Origin: RGIG3528 sp964653855
GTDB lineage: Bacteria; Bacillota; Clostridia; Lachnospirales; Lachnospiraceae
Reading direction: 5' to 3'
NCBI GenBank assembly: GCA_964653855.1
Contig: CAZZFV010000010.1
Coordinates: 1 to 51,668 of the forward strand
DNA: 51,668 bases
Position numbers and translations under genes: made by a program. Below, one piece after another: positions 24,621 through 32,767 of the stretch. The first letter of the stretch is position 1. The number at the start of each line of letters is the position of its first letter. The notes beneath the pieces were generated by a model. That model was not told the DNA's origin, searched no databases, and was given only the letters and a program-made list of their open reading frames with translations.

Positions 24621-26414
24621 ATGAAGAAAGGTAAACGTATATTTTCTTTCCTTTTAATATTTTTTTCGATAATCGCGGATATATTCTTTTTATCGCAGGT
24701 CTATGCGGCGAGTGAAGGTAATGTTTATCAAAAATTACATTTTTATTTTAAATCATCCGAATTTGGTACAATTGATGATGATAAGGAGATGGAAGCAGGA
24801 ATACGGGAACTGACCGAATGTTATTGTCTTTTCGAGGCTGATAATCGATATACGGAAATTGTTATCAGGCTTAAAAGCGATATTTTATCATGCGAGACGT
24901 ATAAAAAGATAATTGAAAAAAAGAATAATCTGTCATCAATTAATGATGTGCGTGCTTTCAGAAAAGAATTGAATGATTTCTCAAAAAAATTTCATCAAAA
25001 TATTTTTTATGAAAATGAGTGGTTGGTTGAATTATTCGATAAAGAAAAAGTACAACATATCGAATATACCCCGTTTGTTAAAGTATTGATGCCTTATGAT
25101 GAAATAAATAAAAGCTTTTTGGAAAAATTGATTTGCAATGAGCAGGTTGCTTGTGTGTCGCTATCTATGCCCGTAGTTTATGAGGATGAGTCGGACTGGA
25201 ATGATATACTTGACGGAATCGGAGTGCAAAGCATTGTAAGTAATGCAACATATACGGGTGACGGAATCAAAATAGGAATTTCCGAAGCGGGGGGAAATTG
25301 CTCATCTTCAAATGTCTTATTGAGTCAAATGAATATAACATATCAAAATGCATCGAGATCGGTTTCGGATCATGCAACAAGTGTGGCAAGTGTGTTGGCG
25401 TCGATTGCCCCGGGAGCAGAATATTATTGCGGAAGCGCAGAGAAACCATCATGGTTTTTGGACCAATATTGTGACGTAATAAACTGTAGTTGGGGGCATA
25501 CACCCACAAGAATGGGTGATAACGGACGGTACGCGGAAGGTGAATTCGGGTACAGGGAGGATTTGGATGCAATTTTTGATTATATAGTTACAACTCATTA
25601 TGTTACGATTATAAAATCTGCGGGAAATAAAAATACGGATTCGACGAATTCGTCATACAATCCGAACGGTAAAATTACTTCTCCGGGGTATGCATATTCA
25701 GTGATAACCGTGGGCGGAGTCTATTATGACGGGGCCGGTTTAATTAAGCACAGTTCCGGAGCATGTTATGTGAGCTTGGATGGACAGGCCAAGCCGAATG
25801 TTTCAGCGTTTTATAATGTGTCTGTTCCCGGAATCGGTCCAAAAAGCGGAACGAGTTATGCCGCACCGCAAGTTGCAGCTGCGGCAGCATTAATAATGGA
25901 AGGAAATTTTGCCTATATTGTAAATCCGCAGGCAGTTATGTCTGTGCTTATGGCGACGGCAGTTAAAACAAATGATTATTCGGAAGATTATCAATATTTT
26001 TCAAATAAAGTCGGTGCAGGGGTGATTAATGTTGATGAAGCACTAAATTGCGAGGTTAAGTTTGTGTCATCGGCTATTGCTTCAAACATACAGGAAAATG
26101 TATATACGAAAACTTTAAATTTAAATGCCGGTGATAATTTGCAGGTGGCCTTTGCTTGGAGTCCGTTTGTATGCGGTAGTGAAACAAACGGGACATTTAC
26201 AACGTCTTCGGTCAGTATAACAAATTTTAATTTGTACTTGTATGATGCAAGTAATACACTTGTGGCATCTTCTACGCTTGGTTTGCAAAATAATGTTGAG
26301 TTGATGCGATATGTGGTTGATACAAGCGGAACTTACAAAATAGTTGTCAGGTTAAATGGATCTTTTGCAACCGGAAATGATGGTGATTGGATTTCACTGC
26401 ATTGTAACAGATAA
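24621..26414 (+). CDS. Secreted subtilase (S8)-like protease with Glu at the catalytic Asp position
   Basis: 597 residues with a signal peptide (residues about 8-30, ending VYAASEG). Residues about 35-190 form a prodomain-like region. The S8 core has His251 in SDHATSVASVLA, the oxyanion Asn336 in SAGNKN and Ser412 in GTSYAAPQVAAAAALIM. At the catalytic Asp position the sequence is GIKIGISEAGG, giving Glu222 where subtilases have D-T/S-G. A beta-rich C-terminal domain (about 490-597) follows. It may be active with Glu, altered in specificity, or inactive. The gene is AT-rich compared with glf and the symporter and has no obvious ribosome site. It ends 12 nt before the next gene, a probable partner. 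Confidence 0.8.
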   Translation: MKKGKRIFSFLLIFFSIIADIFFLSQVYAASEGNVYQKLHFYFKSSEFGTIDDDKEMEAGIRELTECYCLFEADNRYTEIVIRLKSDILSCETYKKIIEKKNNLSSINDVRAFRKELNDFSKKFHQNIFYENEWLVELFDKEKVQHIEYTPFVKVLMPYDEINKSFLEKLICNEQVACVSLSMPVVYEDESDWNDILDGIGVQSIVSNATYTGDGIKIGISEAGGNCSSSNVLLSQMNITYQNASRSVSDHATSVASVLASIAPGAEYYCGSAEKPSWFLDQYCDVINCSWGHTPTRMGDNGRYAEGEFGYREDLDAIFDYIVTTHYVTIIKSAGNKNTDSTNSSYNPNGKITSPGYAYSVITVGGVYYDGAGLIKHSSGACYVSLDGQAKPNVSAFYNVSVPGIGPKSGTSYAAPQVAAAAALIMEGNFAYIVNPQAVMSVLMATAVKTNDYSEDYQYFSNKVGAGVINVDEALNCEVKFVSSAIASNIQENVYTKTLNLNAGDNLQVAFAWSPFVCGSETNGTFTTSSVSITNFNLYLYDASNTLVASSTLGLQNNVELMRYVVDTSGTYKIVVRLNGSFATGNDGDWISLHCNR

Positions 26415-26426
26415 AGGAGATTCGGG

Positions 26427-26882
26427 ATGAAAGCAGATAAAGCAAGAAAAATTATAATTCCTTTTTTGATTGTAATAATAATTGTTGAAAGTTTTATTAT
26501 CATTTATCCGAAAATGAAGAGCAACAATACATATAAATTCAGTTATACGTTAAACAAAACCGAGTTTACAACAGGAGAAATTCTTAAAGTTAAAGCAAAT
26601 TGTCAATTCGTTTCGGGTGTTCCGTTTGTTTATAAAGGGGAAACCGGTTTTTCTCCGAATATGCAGCTCATTGGTAAAAAAGGAAATGTGTATACCATCG
26701 GAATTTACGTCCCTGATTCTGAAGACAATGAACTTTATTTTGCTGCACCCGGAAAGACGTCATTGGATACAGTCGGTCAGTTTTGCTTTAATTTCGATAT
26801 GCCGGAAGGCTATTATTCGTTGCTGTTATGTTATGGTACTTATACAGAAGAAATTTCAGACGTAATTTATTATAAAAAGTAA
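26427..26882 (+). CDS. Membrane-anchored protein of unknown function
   Basis: 151 residues. A strong AAAGGAG site precedes the ATG. One N-terminal membrane helix (about 9-28, IIIPFLIVIIIVESFIIIY) is followed by an extracytoplasmic beta-rich domain of about 120 residues (YKFSYTLNKTEFTTGEILKV, pattern like an immunoglobulin-like sandwich). I do not recognise a family. It follows the protease gene by 12 nt and shares its AT-rich base use, so it may be the protease's inhibitor, substrate-presenting partner or immunity factor; this is inference from position only. Confidence 0.7.
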   Translation: MKADKARKIIIPFLIVIIIVESFIIIYPKMKSNNTYKFSYTLNKTEFTTGEILKVKANCQFVSGVPFVYKGETGFSPNMQLIGKKGNVYTIGIYVPDSEDNELYFAAPGKTSLDTVGQFCFNFDMPEGYYSLLLCYGTYTEEISDVIYYKK

Positions 26883-26927
26883 AAATAATTTCCGCTATTC
26901 AAAAACCTCGACGGAAATAACGAAAAA

Positions 26928-26965
26928 ACCGGTAAAGCAAAAAACTTTACCGGTTTTTTCGTAAA
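26928..26965 (+). terminator. Bidirectional intrinsic terminator
   Basis: AAAAACCGGTAAAG / CTTTACCGGTTTTTT around a short A-rich loop, lying between convergent genes (unknown membrane-anchored protein on plus, glf on minus). A-run and T-run on either side serve both strands. Confidence 0.9.
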
Positions 26966-26980
26966 TGAATTATCAAAAAC

Positions 26981-28087
26981 TTATATGTTCTTTATTTTTT
27001 CCATTGCGGCTTCGACCGTTTTGTCCATGTCGAAGTACTTGTATTCTCCGAGACGACCGCCGAAAATCACATTCGGTGTTTTTTCGGAAAGAGCCTTATA
27101 TTTGTTGTAAAGAATGCCGTTCTTTTCGTCGTTTACGGGATAGAAAGGCTCGTCGCCCGGCTTCCATTCGGAAGAATATTCACGGGAGATGATTGTTTTC
27201 GGGATGTCGTTTCCGTTTTCGTCTTTTCCGAATTCAAACCATTTGTGTTCGATGATGCGTGTCCAAGGCGTTTCGCGGTCGGTGTAATTTACTGCGGCAT
27301 TTCCCTGGAAGTTCGGCATATCAAGCGTTTCGTTTTTGAATGTCACAAGGCGATATTCGAGCGGACCGAATTCATAATTAAAATACTCGTCAATCGGACC
27401 CGTATAAATGATTTTGCTTGCGAGACCTGTGAATGACTCACGGTTTTCAAGGAAATTTGTGTTTAATTTAACTTCTATGCCCGAAAGCATGTTTTCGATC
27501 ATCCGTGTGTATCCGCCGATCGGAATTCCTTGGTAAAGCGCATTAAAATAGTTGTTGTCGTAGGTGAGGCGGACGGGAAGGCGCTTTATGATGAACGCGG
27601 GCAAGTCTTTGCAATCGCGTCCCCATTGTTTTTCGGTATATCCTTTTACGAGACGCTCGTAAATGTCGCGTCCGACAAGCGAAATTGCCTGTTCTTCGAG
27701 ATTCTTGGGAGTTCCTTTTATTTCTTTCTTTTGCTCCTCTATTTTTGCGGCGGCCTCATTAGGTGTCGCAACGCCCCACATTTTGTTGAATGTGAACATA
27801 TTAAAGGGCATCGAATAGATTTCACCCTTATAATTTGCCACGGGCGTGTTTGTGAAACGGTTAAATACGGTGAATTTATTTAAGAAATCCCAAACGGGCT
27901 TACTGTTTGTGTGAAAAATGTGCGCACCGTAAATGTGGACATTTATATTTTCCTGCTTTTCTGTGTAAATGTTTCCCGCAATATGCGGACGCTTGTCGAT
28001 AACAAGAACCTTTTTGCCCGCATCGGTAAGAAGTCTCGCGCATGTAGCACCGTAAAGTCCCGCACCCACAATCAAATAATCGTACAT
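26981..28087 (-). CDS. glf: UDP-galactopyranose mutase
   Basis: 368 residues. N-terminal FAD-binding YDYLIVGAGLYGATCARLL and the motif GKKVLVIDKRPHIAGNIYTE; the middle part has NVHIYGAHIFHT and the C-terminal region has IFGGRLGEYKYFDMD. Length and order match bacterial Glf. It converts UDP-galactopyranose to UDP-galactofuranose for surface polysaccharides or teichoic-type polymers. No galactofuranosyltransferase is adjacent. GAGGGG ribosome site upstream. It lies 37 nt downstream of an Asp-rich membrane protein gene on the same strand and may be cotranscribed. Confidence 0.95.
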   Translation of the reverse strand: MYDYLIVGAGLYGATCARLLTDAGKKVLVIDKRPHIAGNIYTEKQENINVHIYGAHIFHTNSKPVWDFLNKFTVFNRFTNTPVANYKGEIYSMPFNMFTFNKMWGVATPNEAAAKIEEQKKEIKGTPKNLEEQAISLVGRDIYERLVKGYTEKQWGRDCKDLPAFIIKRLPVRLTYDNNYFNALYQGIPIGGYTRMIENMLSGIEVKLNTNFLENRESFTGLASKIIYTGPIDEYFNYEFGPLEYRLVTFKNETLDMPNFQGNAAVNYTDRETPWTRIIEHKWFEFGKDENGNDIPKTIISREYSSEWKPGDEPFYPVNDEKNGILYNKYKALSEKTPNVIFGGRLGEYKYFDMDKTVEAAMEKIKNI

Positions 28088-28124
28088 AATTTTGTTCCCC
28101 TCATTTTAATATTTTTATCTTAAG

Positions 28125-29255
28125 TTATTCCGTAATTTCGATAAGCTCGATCGTGCCGTCAAGATAATCGGACAAATCTTCCTCCGTTACGTCACGGAGC
28201 TGCTTGTATACGAGCCTTGCGGACGCCTTGTATTCGGAATCCGAAAAAGGATCGTTAATCGAAAGATACGTTTCCTTATTGTACCATGCCGTGCACGAGT
28301 CGTGCAACACTTCGATTAAGGCAGCCTTAACAAATGTTGTTTCGAATAATTTCTCTTTCGCGTCCTTTACGAGATTTACGTTTTCCTCATCCATTACATA
28401 GTCCTCTTCGGATTCGGTTTCGGGAATCAAAGGCGCGGCATCGTTAAAAATACAGCACAAGGCGTATATTTCCGAGTGAAGGGCGGTTGTTTGCCCGTTT
28501 ACCTTAAAAGATGAAATTTTATCGTAAACAAAGGAATTGAGAGAATTTCTTTTGCTTCCGATTTTGTTTAAGCGTGCGGCTGTCGTATATTTTTCGATGT
28601 TTGCGTTTGCGTTATCGATAACGCCTGAAAGCGCTTCGTTTTTGGTTTCCGCCGTAAGAAAGAGTGCGGCATCCGCAGAGAGCGAAATAAAGCACGAGTA
28701 AATCGGCGACAAAATCATAAAGAGCGAAAACAGAAGACTTACAACGGAAATAAGTGCAATCGACAGGTGGTCCCAAACGTTTGGAGCATCGTCATTATCA
28801 TCATCGTCATCGGTTTCGCCGTCATCGTCGGTTTCGTCATCATCGGCTGTGTTTTTCTTACTTTTCTCATGCTTATTTTTTTTCACGGTATTATGTTTCT
28901 CTCCGGATTTTACGGAGTTTGCCGCGATTTTCTTTGCGACCGTATGAATTATCGCGTAAAGGATAAAATAAATCAAAAGGCAAAGAAACGAAAACACAAA
29001 AGCAAACAGCATATCCGTGAGAACAGTGTTGTTTGTTATGTCGGCGGGGATAAGCGACATGATAACGGAAAGCCTTATATGCGATAACGCGTTCGTGATT
29101 ATCGGGGTCAGAATAAGCGCCGTTAACCCCGAAATCACATTTGCGATCAAATATGCGTATGTGGGCTTTTCGTCCGATTTGAAGGCTCCGACAACTTTTG
29201 CGGCGATCAAAATTGCGATCGATATGAGAATTGCAAACTTGATGAGTTGATACAT
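28125..29255 (-). CDS. Polytopic membrane protein with Lys-rich then Asp-rich cytoplasmic loop (CvpA-like at best)
   Basis: 376 residues. Hydrophobic segments lie at about 4-23, 34-56, 82-108 and 163-192. Between the third and fourth lies a charge-split loop: Lys-rich 117-134, then 138-156 almost wholly Asp/Glu/Thr (DDDETDDDGETDDDDDNDD). A soluble region of 180 residues follows. The helix arrangement recalls CvpA-type membrane proteins, but I see no decisive motif, so function is unknown. The Asp-rich stretch resembles that of the neighbouring gene at 29359 at protein and DNA level, pointing to repeat exchange or a shared metal/polycation-binding role. Confidence 0.7.
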   Translation of the reverse strand: MYQLIKFAILISIAILIAAKVVGAFKSDEKPTYAYLIANVISGLTALILTPIITNALSHIRLSVIMSLIPADITNNTVLTDMLFAFVFSFLCLLIYFILYAIIHTVAKKIAANSVKSGEKHNTVKKNKHEKSKKNTADDDETDDDGETDDDDDNDDAPNVWDHLSIALISVVSLLFSLFMILSPIYSCFISLSADAALFLTAETKNEALSGVIDNANANIEKYTTAARLNKIGSKRNSLNSFVYDKISSFKVNGQTTALHSEIYALCCIFNDAAPLIPETESEEDYVMDEENVNLVKDAKEKLFETTFVKAALIEVLHDSCTAWYNKETYLSINDPFSDSEYKASARLVYKQLRDVTEEDLSDYLDGTIELIEITE

Positions 29256-29277
29256 AATTTTCCTCTGTTATAAAACA

Positions 29278-29313
29278 ACCCCGTTTTTTGTTAAGCAAAA
29301 CCTAAAACGGGGT
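29278..29313 (-). terminator. Terminator of the Asp-rich tail protein gene
   Basis: On the minus strand ACCCCGTTTT pairs with AAAACGGGGT around a 16-nt loop and is followed by a T-rich tail (TGTTTTAT). It lies 46 nt after the stop of the gene at 29359-29679. Confidence 0.65.
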
Positions 29314-29358
29314 GTGAAAGTGAATTTATCGGGCATGATAAGAAATCATGCTTATATT

Positions 29359-29679
29359 TTATTCTTCGTCATTCTTTTCGTCGGTGTCGTTACTAACGGT
29401 TTCGGCATCGTCGGTTTCGTCATCATCGCTGCCGTTATCGTCGGTTTCGTCATCATCGCTGTCGTCAGCGTCGTCATCATCGTCGCCGCCGTTAATCTTT
29501 ATCGAAACATATTCGTGCTTGGAAGCGTCCGAAGCTTCGTCTTCGTCTTCAAAGAGATCGTCGACATCCTCGTCGTCGGAATCTTTTTCATCGAGCACCT
29601 TTTTGATGACGTAAAGCGCAAAAGCGACGATTGCGGAAATAATTGATATTGAAAGTATGAATTTTAAAGTTTTTTTCAT
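29359..29679 (-). CDS. Single-pass membrane protein with a long Asp/Glu tail
   Basis: 106 residues. Residues about 5-27 form a membrane helix; the remaining 75 residues are mostly Asp, Glu and Ser with a short KHEYVSIKINGG insertion. No enzymatic motif. The tail contains DDDETDD units also found in the membrane protein at 28125. Such acidic tails can bind Ca/Mg or basic partners; nothing in the sequence decides this. The opposite strand of this region shows long open frames rich in Val/Ile or Ser, which are only the complement of GAT/GAC/GAA codons. Confidence 0.65.
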   Translation of the reverse strand: MKKTLKFILSISIISAIVAFALYVIKKVLDEKDSDDEDVDDLFEDEDEASDASKHEYVSIKINGGDDDDDADDSDDDETDDNGSDDDETDDAETVSNDTDEKNDEE

Positions 29680-29894
29680 GATGTAAGCCTTTCTGCCGCG
29701 GGAGTGTGTAATTTCCTGCGGACTTTTAAATTATTCGGGAGCTTTTGATTTTGAGCTTGCTTTTTTTTGGAAAAGCATCCCGGAAAACGTTCTTTTAATT
29801 AAGCTCCGATATCGACTAACGATTATAGCAAACAGGTGCTTTAAATGCAAGTTAAAAAAGAATGAAGAGAACGACCGTGTAAGCTCCTTTTTTC

Positions 29895-29923
29895 TTGACC
29901 AAAAGGGGCTTATTTGTTATCAT
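29895..29923 (+). promoter_or_regulatory. Promoter of the esterase-birA operon overlapping an inverted repeat
   Basis: TTGACC (29895-29900), 17-nt spacer, TATCAT (29918-29923). An inverted repeat, TAAGCTCCTTTT / AAAAGGGGCTTA (29879-29912, one G.U pair), surrounds the -35. It may be an operator or a weak terminator from upstream. Confidence 0.65.
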
Positions 29924-29965
29924 TGCCGTGTATGCTTTACAAGATTGTGAAAAAAGGGAGAACTT

Positions 29966-31696
29966 ATGATGGGGAAGAAAAAATTATTGCTGTGTATGGG
30001 GATTGCTTTGGCACTTTTGTCGGGATGCGGAAATGCCGAAAACAATGAGAATCGTGAAAATTTGGGCACTCCTACGGAGACAATTTCAGAGGATGCGGGC
30101 GCACTCACGCCTGTGCCCACAGAAATTTCTGCGGTTACGAATACGCCTGTGCCTGTTGACACACCTGTGCCGACTTTGACACTTGCGCCGACTGTTACGC
30201 CTGCGCCTACCGATACACCCGCGCCCACATTAACACCCACGCCCCGCACGCTTGATATTAACGAATACGTTATGGTATGCGACGGAAACGGCGAAACGCA
30301 GGTAAATGCGGACGTAAGCACATTAAAAACCTATGCGGATACTCCCGAATATAAGCTTACCGTGCTTTTTGAAGACGGAACGTACGACGAGCAAAGAATT
30401 TTAAGCGACACAAAAAATATATCCGCAGCATTTGACAAAGCAATAGCAAAGTATGAAATCGTGCCCGTATATAAGTTCAGTCTCGGAAACGACAAAGCGA
30501 CGGGGACGCAAGGGTACGCAAAAGTAAAAAAAGCAAATGTATTTGAAGAAAATACGGATTACGGATTTATCGGAAATGTTGATTCGTGCTTCCTCGGAAT
30601 GTCTTTCAAAACGACGGAAAGCTATTTTGCGCTTGTGATTCCGGACGGGCTTTATGACGTCACGGTCAAAAAAACGGAAGACGGACGCACCACAATGATG
30701 TTAAACGACGGTGCGTTTGCGATAAATGTGGGAATAAACGGTAACGGCCGTAAAGGAAGCATTGACAGAACTTACACCGCGAAAGACGTTGCGGTTACCG
30801 ATAATCTCGCAAGAATTTCAGTTTCAGGCGGACAAAATATCGCTTTGATCGAGCTTGTGCGGGCATCTTCCTTGGTTCCCCGCAAAACACATATTTATAT
30901 AGCGGGCGATTCGACGGTCGCAACATACTATCCCAGAACATTTACCAAAGAACCCGACGACGGAACGGCTCAAACCGGTTGGGGACAGGTTTTTGAATAT
31001 TATACGACGGACGACGTGATTGTGGATCCGCTCGGCTCGGGCGGCACATACGCAAGAAGCTGGTACGAAATGTACTTTAAGGGAATTATGAATAACGCGC
31101 ATGCGGGCGACTACTTCATAATCCAGGAAGGCATCAACGACAGGTCTTACAGCTCCGTTTCCGAAATGGTTGAATATTTGACGATTATGATCGATTGGTG
31201 CCGTGAAAACCAAGTGATTCCGGTACTTGTCACAAGTCAGCAATCGGTTAAATTCTGGAAAGATGCGGGCGGCAACGACGTCGGCGAATACGGAGAACCG
31301 GAAGGCAGTTCGCTTAACGCATTCATGGTTGCGATAAGAGATCTTGCCGGAGAAAAAAACGTATTTCTCGTAGACAATGCGGCGCTTACGGGCGCATGGT
31401 ATAAGACCGTCGGAAGAACATATGTCGCCGAGCATTATCACTTGTTTAACGCGAGCACGAACACGAGCGCGGACACATTGCACCTGTCTTATGCGGGCGC
31501 AAAAAAGATTGCGGAGATGATCGCAACAAATTTGTATGAGCAAATTATCGGTAATGCGACGGATGCAAACCAAAATACGCTTTCCGGAATCAAGCTTAAC
31601 GATCTTACGGAATATAATTTCACATATACAAATTCAGACGGCGAAACGGTTGAGAGAGTCATTCGTGCGGTTTATTTTGACGGTTACAGAGGATAA
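29966..31696 (+). CDS. SGNH-hydrolase lipoprotein, rhamnogalacturonan acetylesterase-like (CE12-type)
   Basis: 576 residues. A lipoprotein signal (ALLSGCG, lipidated Cys about 21) and a Pro-Thr-rich linker (about 45-95, TPVP/TPAP repeats) tether it to the cell surface. A beta-rich domain (about 140-300) precedes the SGNH core: IYIAGDSTVATYYP with the catalytic Ser about 316, TGWGQ, QEGIND (family GxND) and DTLHLSYAGA with Asp/His about 503/506. The family removes acetyl groups from pectin rhamnogalacturonan, which fits a gut plant-glycan user. No other polysaccharide gene is adjacent; it shares an operon with birA. Confidence 0.85.
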   Translation: MMGKKKLLLCMGIALALLSGCGNAENNENRENLGTPTETISEDAGALTPVPTEISAVTNTPVPVDTPVPTLTLAPTVTPAPTDTPAPTLTPTPRTLDINEYVMVCDGNGETQVNADVSTLKTYADTPEYKLTVLFEDGTYDEQRILSDTKNISAAFDKAIAKYEIVPVYKFSLGNDKATGTQGYAKVKKANVFEENTDYGFIGNVDSCFLGMSFKTTESYFALVIPDGLYDVTVKKTEDGRTTMMLNDGAFAINVGINGNGRKGSIDRTYTAKDVAVTDNLARISVSGGQNIALIELVRASSLVPRKTHIYIAGDSTVATYYPRTFTKEPDDGTAQTGWGQVFEYYTTDDVIVDPLGSGGTYARSWYEMYFKGIMNNAHAGDYFIIQEGINDRSYSSVSEMVEYLTIMIDWCRENQVIPVLVTSQQSVKFWKDAGGNDVGEYGEPEGSSLNAFMVAIRDLAGEKNVFLVDNAALTGAWYKTVGRTYVAEHYHLFNASTNTSADTLHLSYAGAKKIAEMIATNLYEQIIGNATDANQNTLSGIKLNDLTEYNFTYTNSDGETVERVIRAVYFDGYRG

Positions 31697-31699
31697 CGT

Positions 31700-32587
31700 A
31701 TGGGCGTTTTTACAAATGCGCTTGAAAAGTTAATCAAAAAGAAATTTAAAAATACAGGTGAAATGCACACGGATGTCGTGTCGGAACGCCTCATAAAGCA
31801 GGAATTGGCGGATTTTAATTTTTTCCCGGATGTTGAGAGTTATAAAACACTCGATTCGACGAACAATTTTTTGAAGCGTTATGCGGAGCGCGGAATCGTG
31901 ACCGACACCGTTGTGATTGCGGAATCGCAAACGGCGGGGAGAGGAAGAATCGGAAGAAGCTTTTATTCTCCGGACGGAATGGGAATTTATTTTAGCATCA
32001 TTCTTCATCCCAAAAAACAAATCATTAAGTGCACGGATATCACGACGATGGCTGCGGTTGCGGAAGTGCTCGCAATCGAATCCGCACTTAAAATAAGCCC
32101 GTGCATCAAGTGGGTAAACGATATTTATTTTGGTAACAAAAAGGTTTCGGGAATTCTTGCGGAATCAAAATTGAATGCCGACACGGATGTGCCGGAGTAT
32201 GTCATCTTGGGAGTCGGAATAAATATTTATACGCCGGAGAAAGGTTTCCCGGAAGACATAAAGGACGTTGCGGGAGCACTTTTACCCGACAATAACGAAA
32301 TTCCGAATCTCAAGAACAGCCTTGTTTCGGGATTTTTGATAAATTTTCTGAAGTTTTACAATAATCTCCCCGACAAGTCATACATGGATATATATCGTGA
32401 AAAATGCTTTTGCATAGGAAAAGACGTTACCGTTATAAATTCCGATCATACGGAAATTACGGGCGTGGCTTTAGACCGTACACACGCGCATGTTTTGGGA
32501 GTAAACGATGACGGAAACCTGCGTGTGAGATACGGGGACGGATATGAAGAAGACTTATCGAGTGGGGAAATAAGCATAAAGCTTTGA
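31700..32587 (+). CDS. birA: Biotin-protein ligase without DNA-binding domain
   Basis: 295 residues, starting 3 nt after the esterase stop. Catalytic biotin/ATP region GRGRIGRSFYSPDGMGIYFS (about 78-97), then CIKWVNDIYFGNKKVSGIL and LGVGINIY; the small C-terminal SH3-like domain ends VRYGDGYEEDLSSGEISI. The first 45 residues are charged and do not form a helix-turn-helix of the BirA repressor type, so it should only attach biotin to carboxylases and not regulate bioY. Confidence 0.92.
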   Translation: MGVFTNALEKLIKKKFKNTGEMHTDVVSERLIKQELADFNFFPDVESYKTLDSTNNFLKRYAERGIVTDTVVIAESQTAGRGRIGRSFYSPDGMGIYFSIILHPKKQIIKCTDITTMAAVAEVLAIESALKISPCIKWVNDIYFGNKKVSGILAESKLNADTDVPEYVILGVGINIYTPEKGFPEDIKDVAGALLPDNNEIPNLKNSLVSGFLINFLKFYNNLPDKSYMDIYREKCFCIGKDVTVINSDHTEITGVALDRTHAHVLGVNDDGNLRVRYGDGYEEDLSSGEISIKL

Positions 32588-32594
32588 GTAAGAG

Positions 32595-32671
32595 ATATGA
32601 TGTTGAGGTCAAAATTTCTCTCGCAAATAACTTTGCATCGGAATTTTGACGTTTTGAACCTTGTATCATAT
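32595..32671 (+). repeat. Nested inverted repeats in the birA-kinase gap
   Basis: ATATGAT (32595-32601) pairs with ATCATAT (32665-32671), and inside it GTCAAAATT (32608-32616) pairs with AATTTTGAC (32642-32650). No T-run follows, so it is not a standard terminator. It may be a structured leader, a paired operator or a decayed miniature element. Confidence 0.5.
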
Positions 32672-32767
32672 TATTTAATAAAAAAACAAGCGGGAGTAAA
32701 TGTATTTTTTTAAAAACGCGTGGTAGGATACTTTAGGGAGATTTTATTTAACACGCGGAGACGGAAT

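Noticed and set aside
29314..29646. Val/Ile/Ser-rich open frames on the plus strand opposite the Asp-rich genes (also 28754-29087)
   Set aside because: They are complements of GAT/GAC/GAA codon runs, have low-complexity products and no ribosome sites; the minus-strand frames have membrane helices and proper starts.
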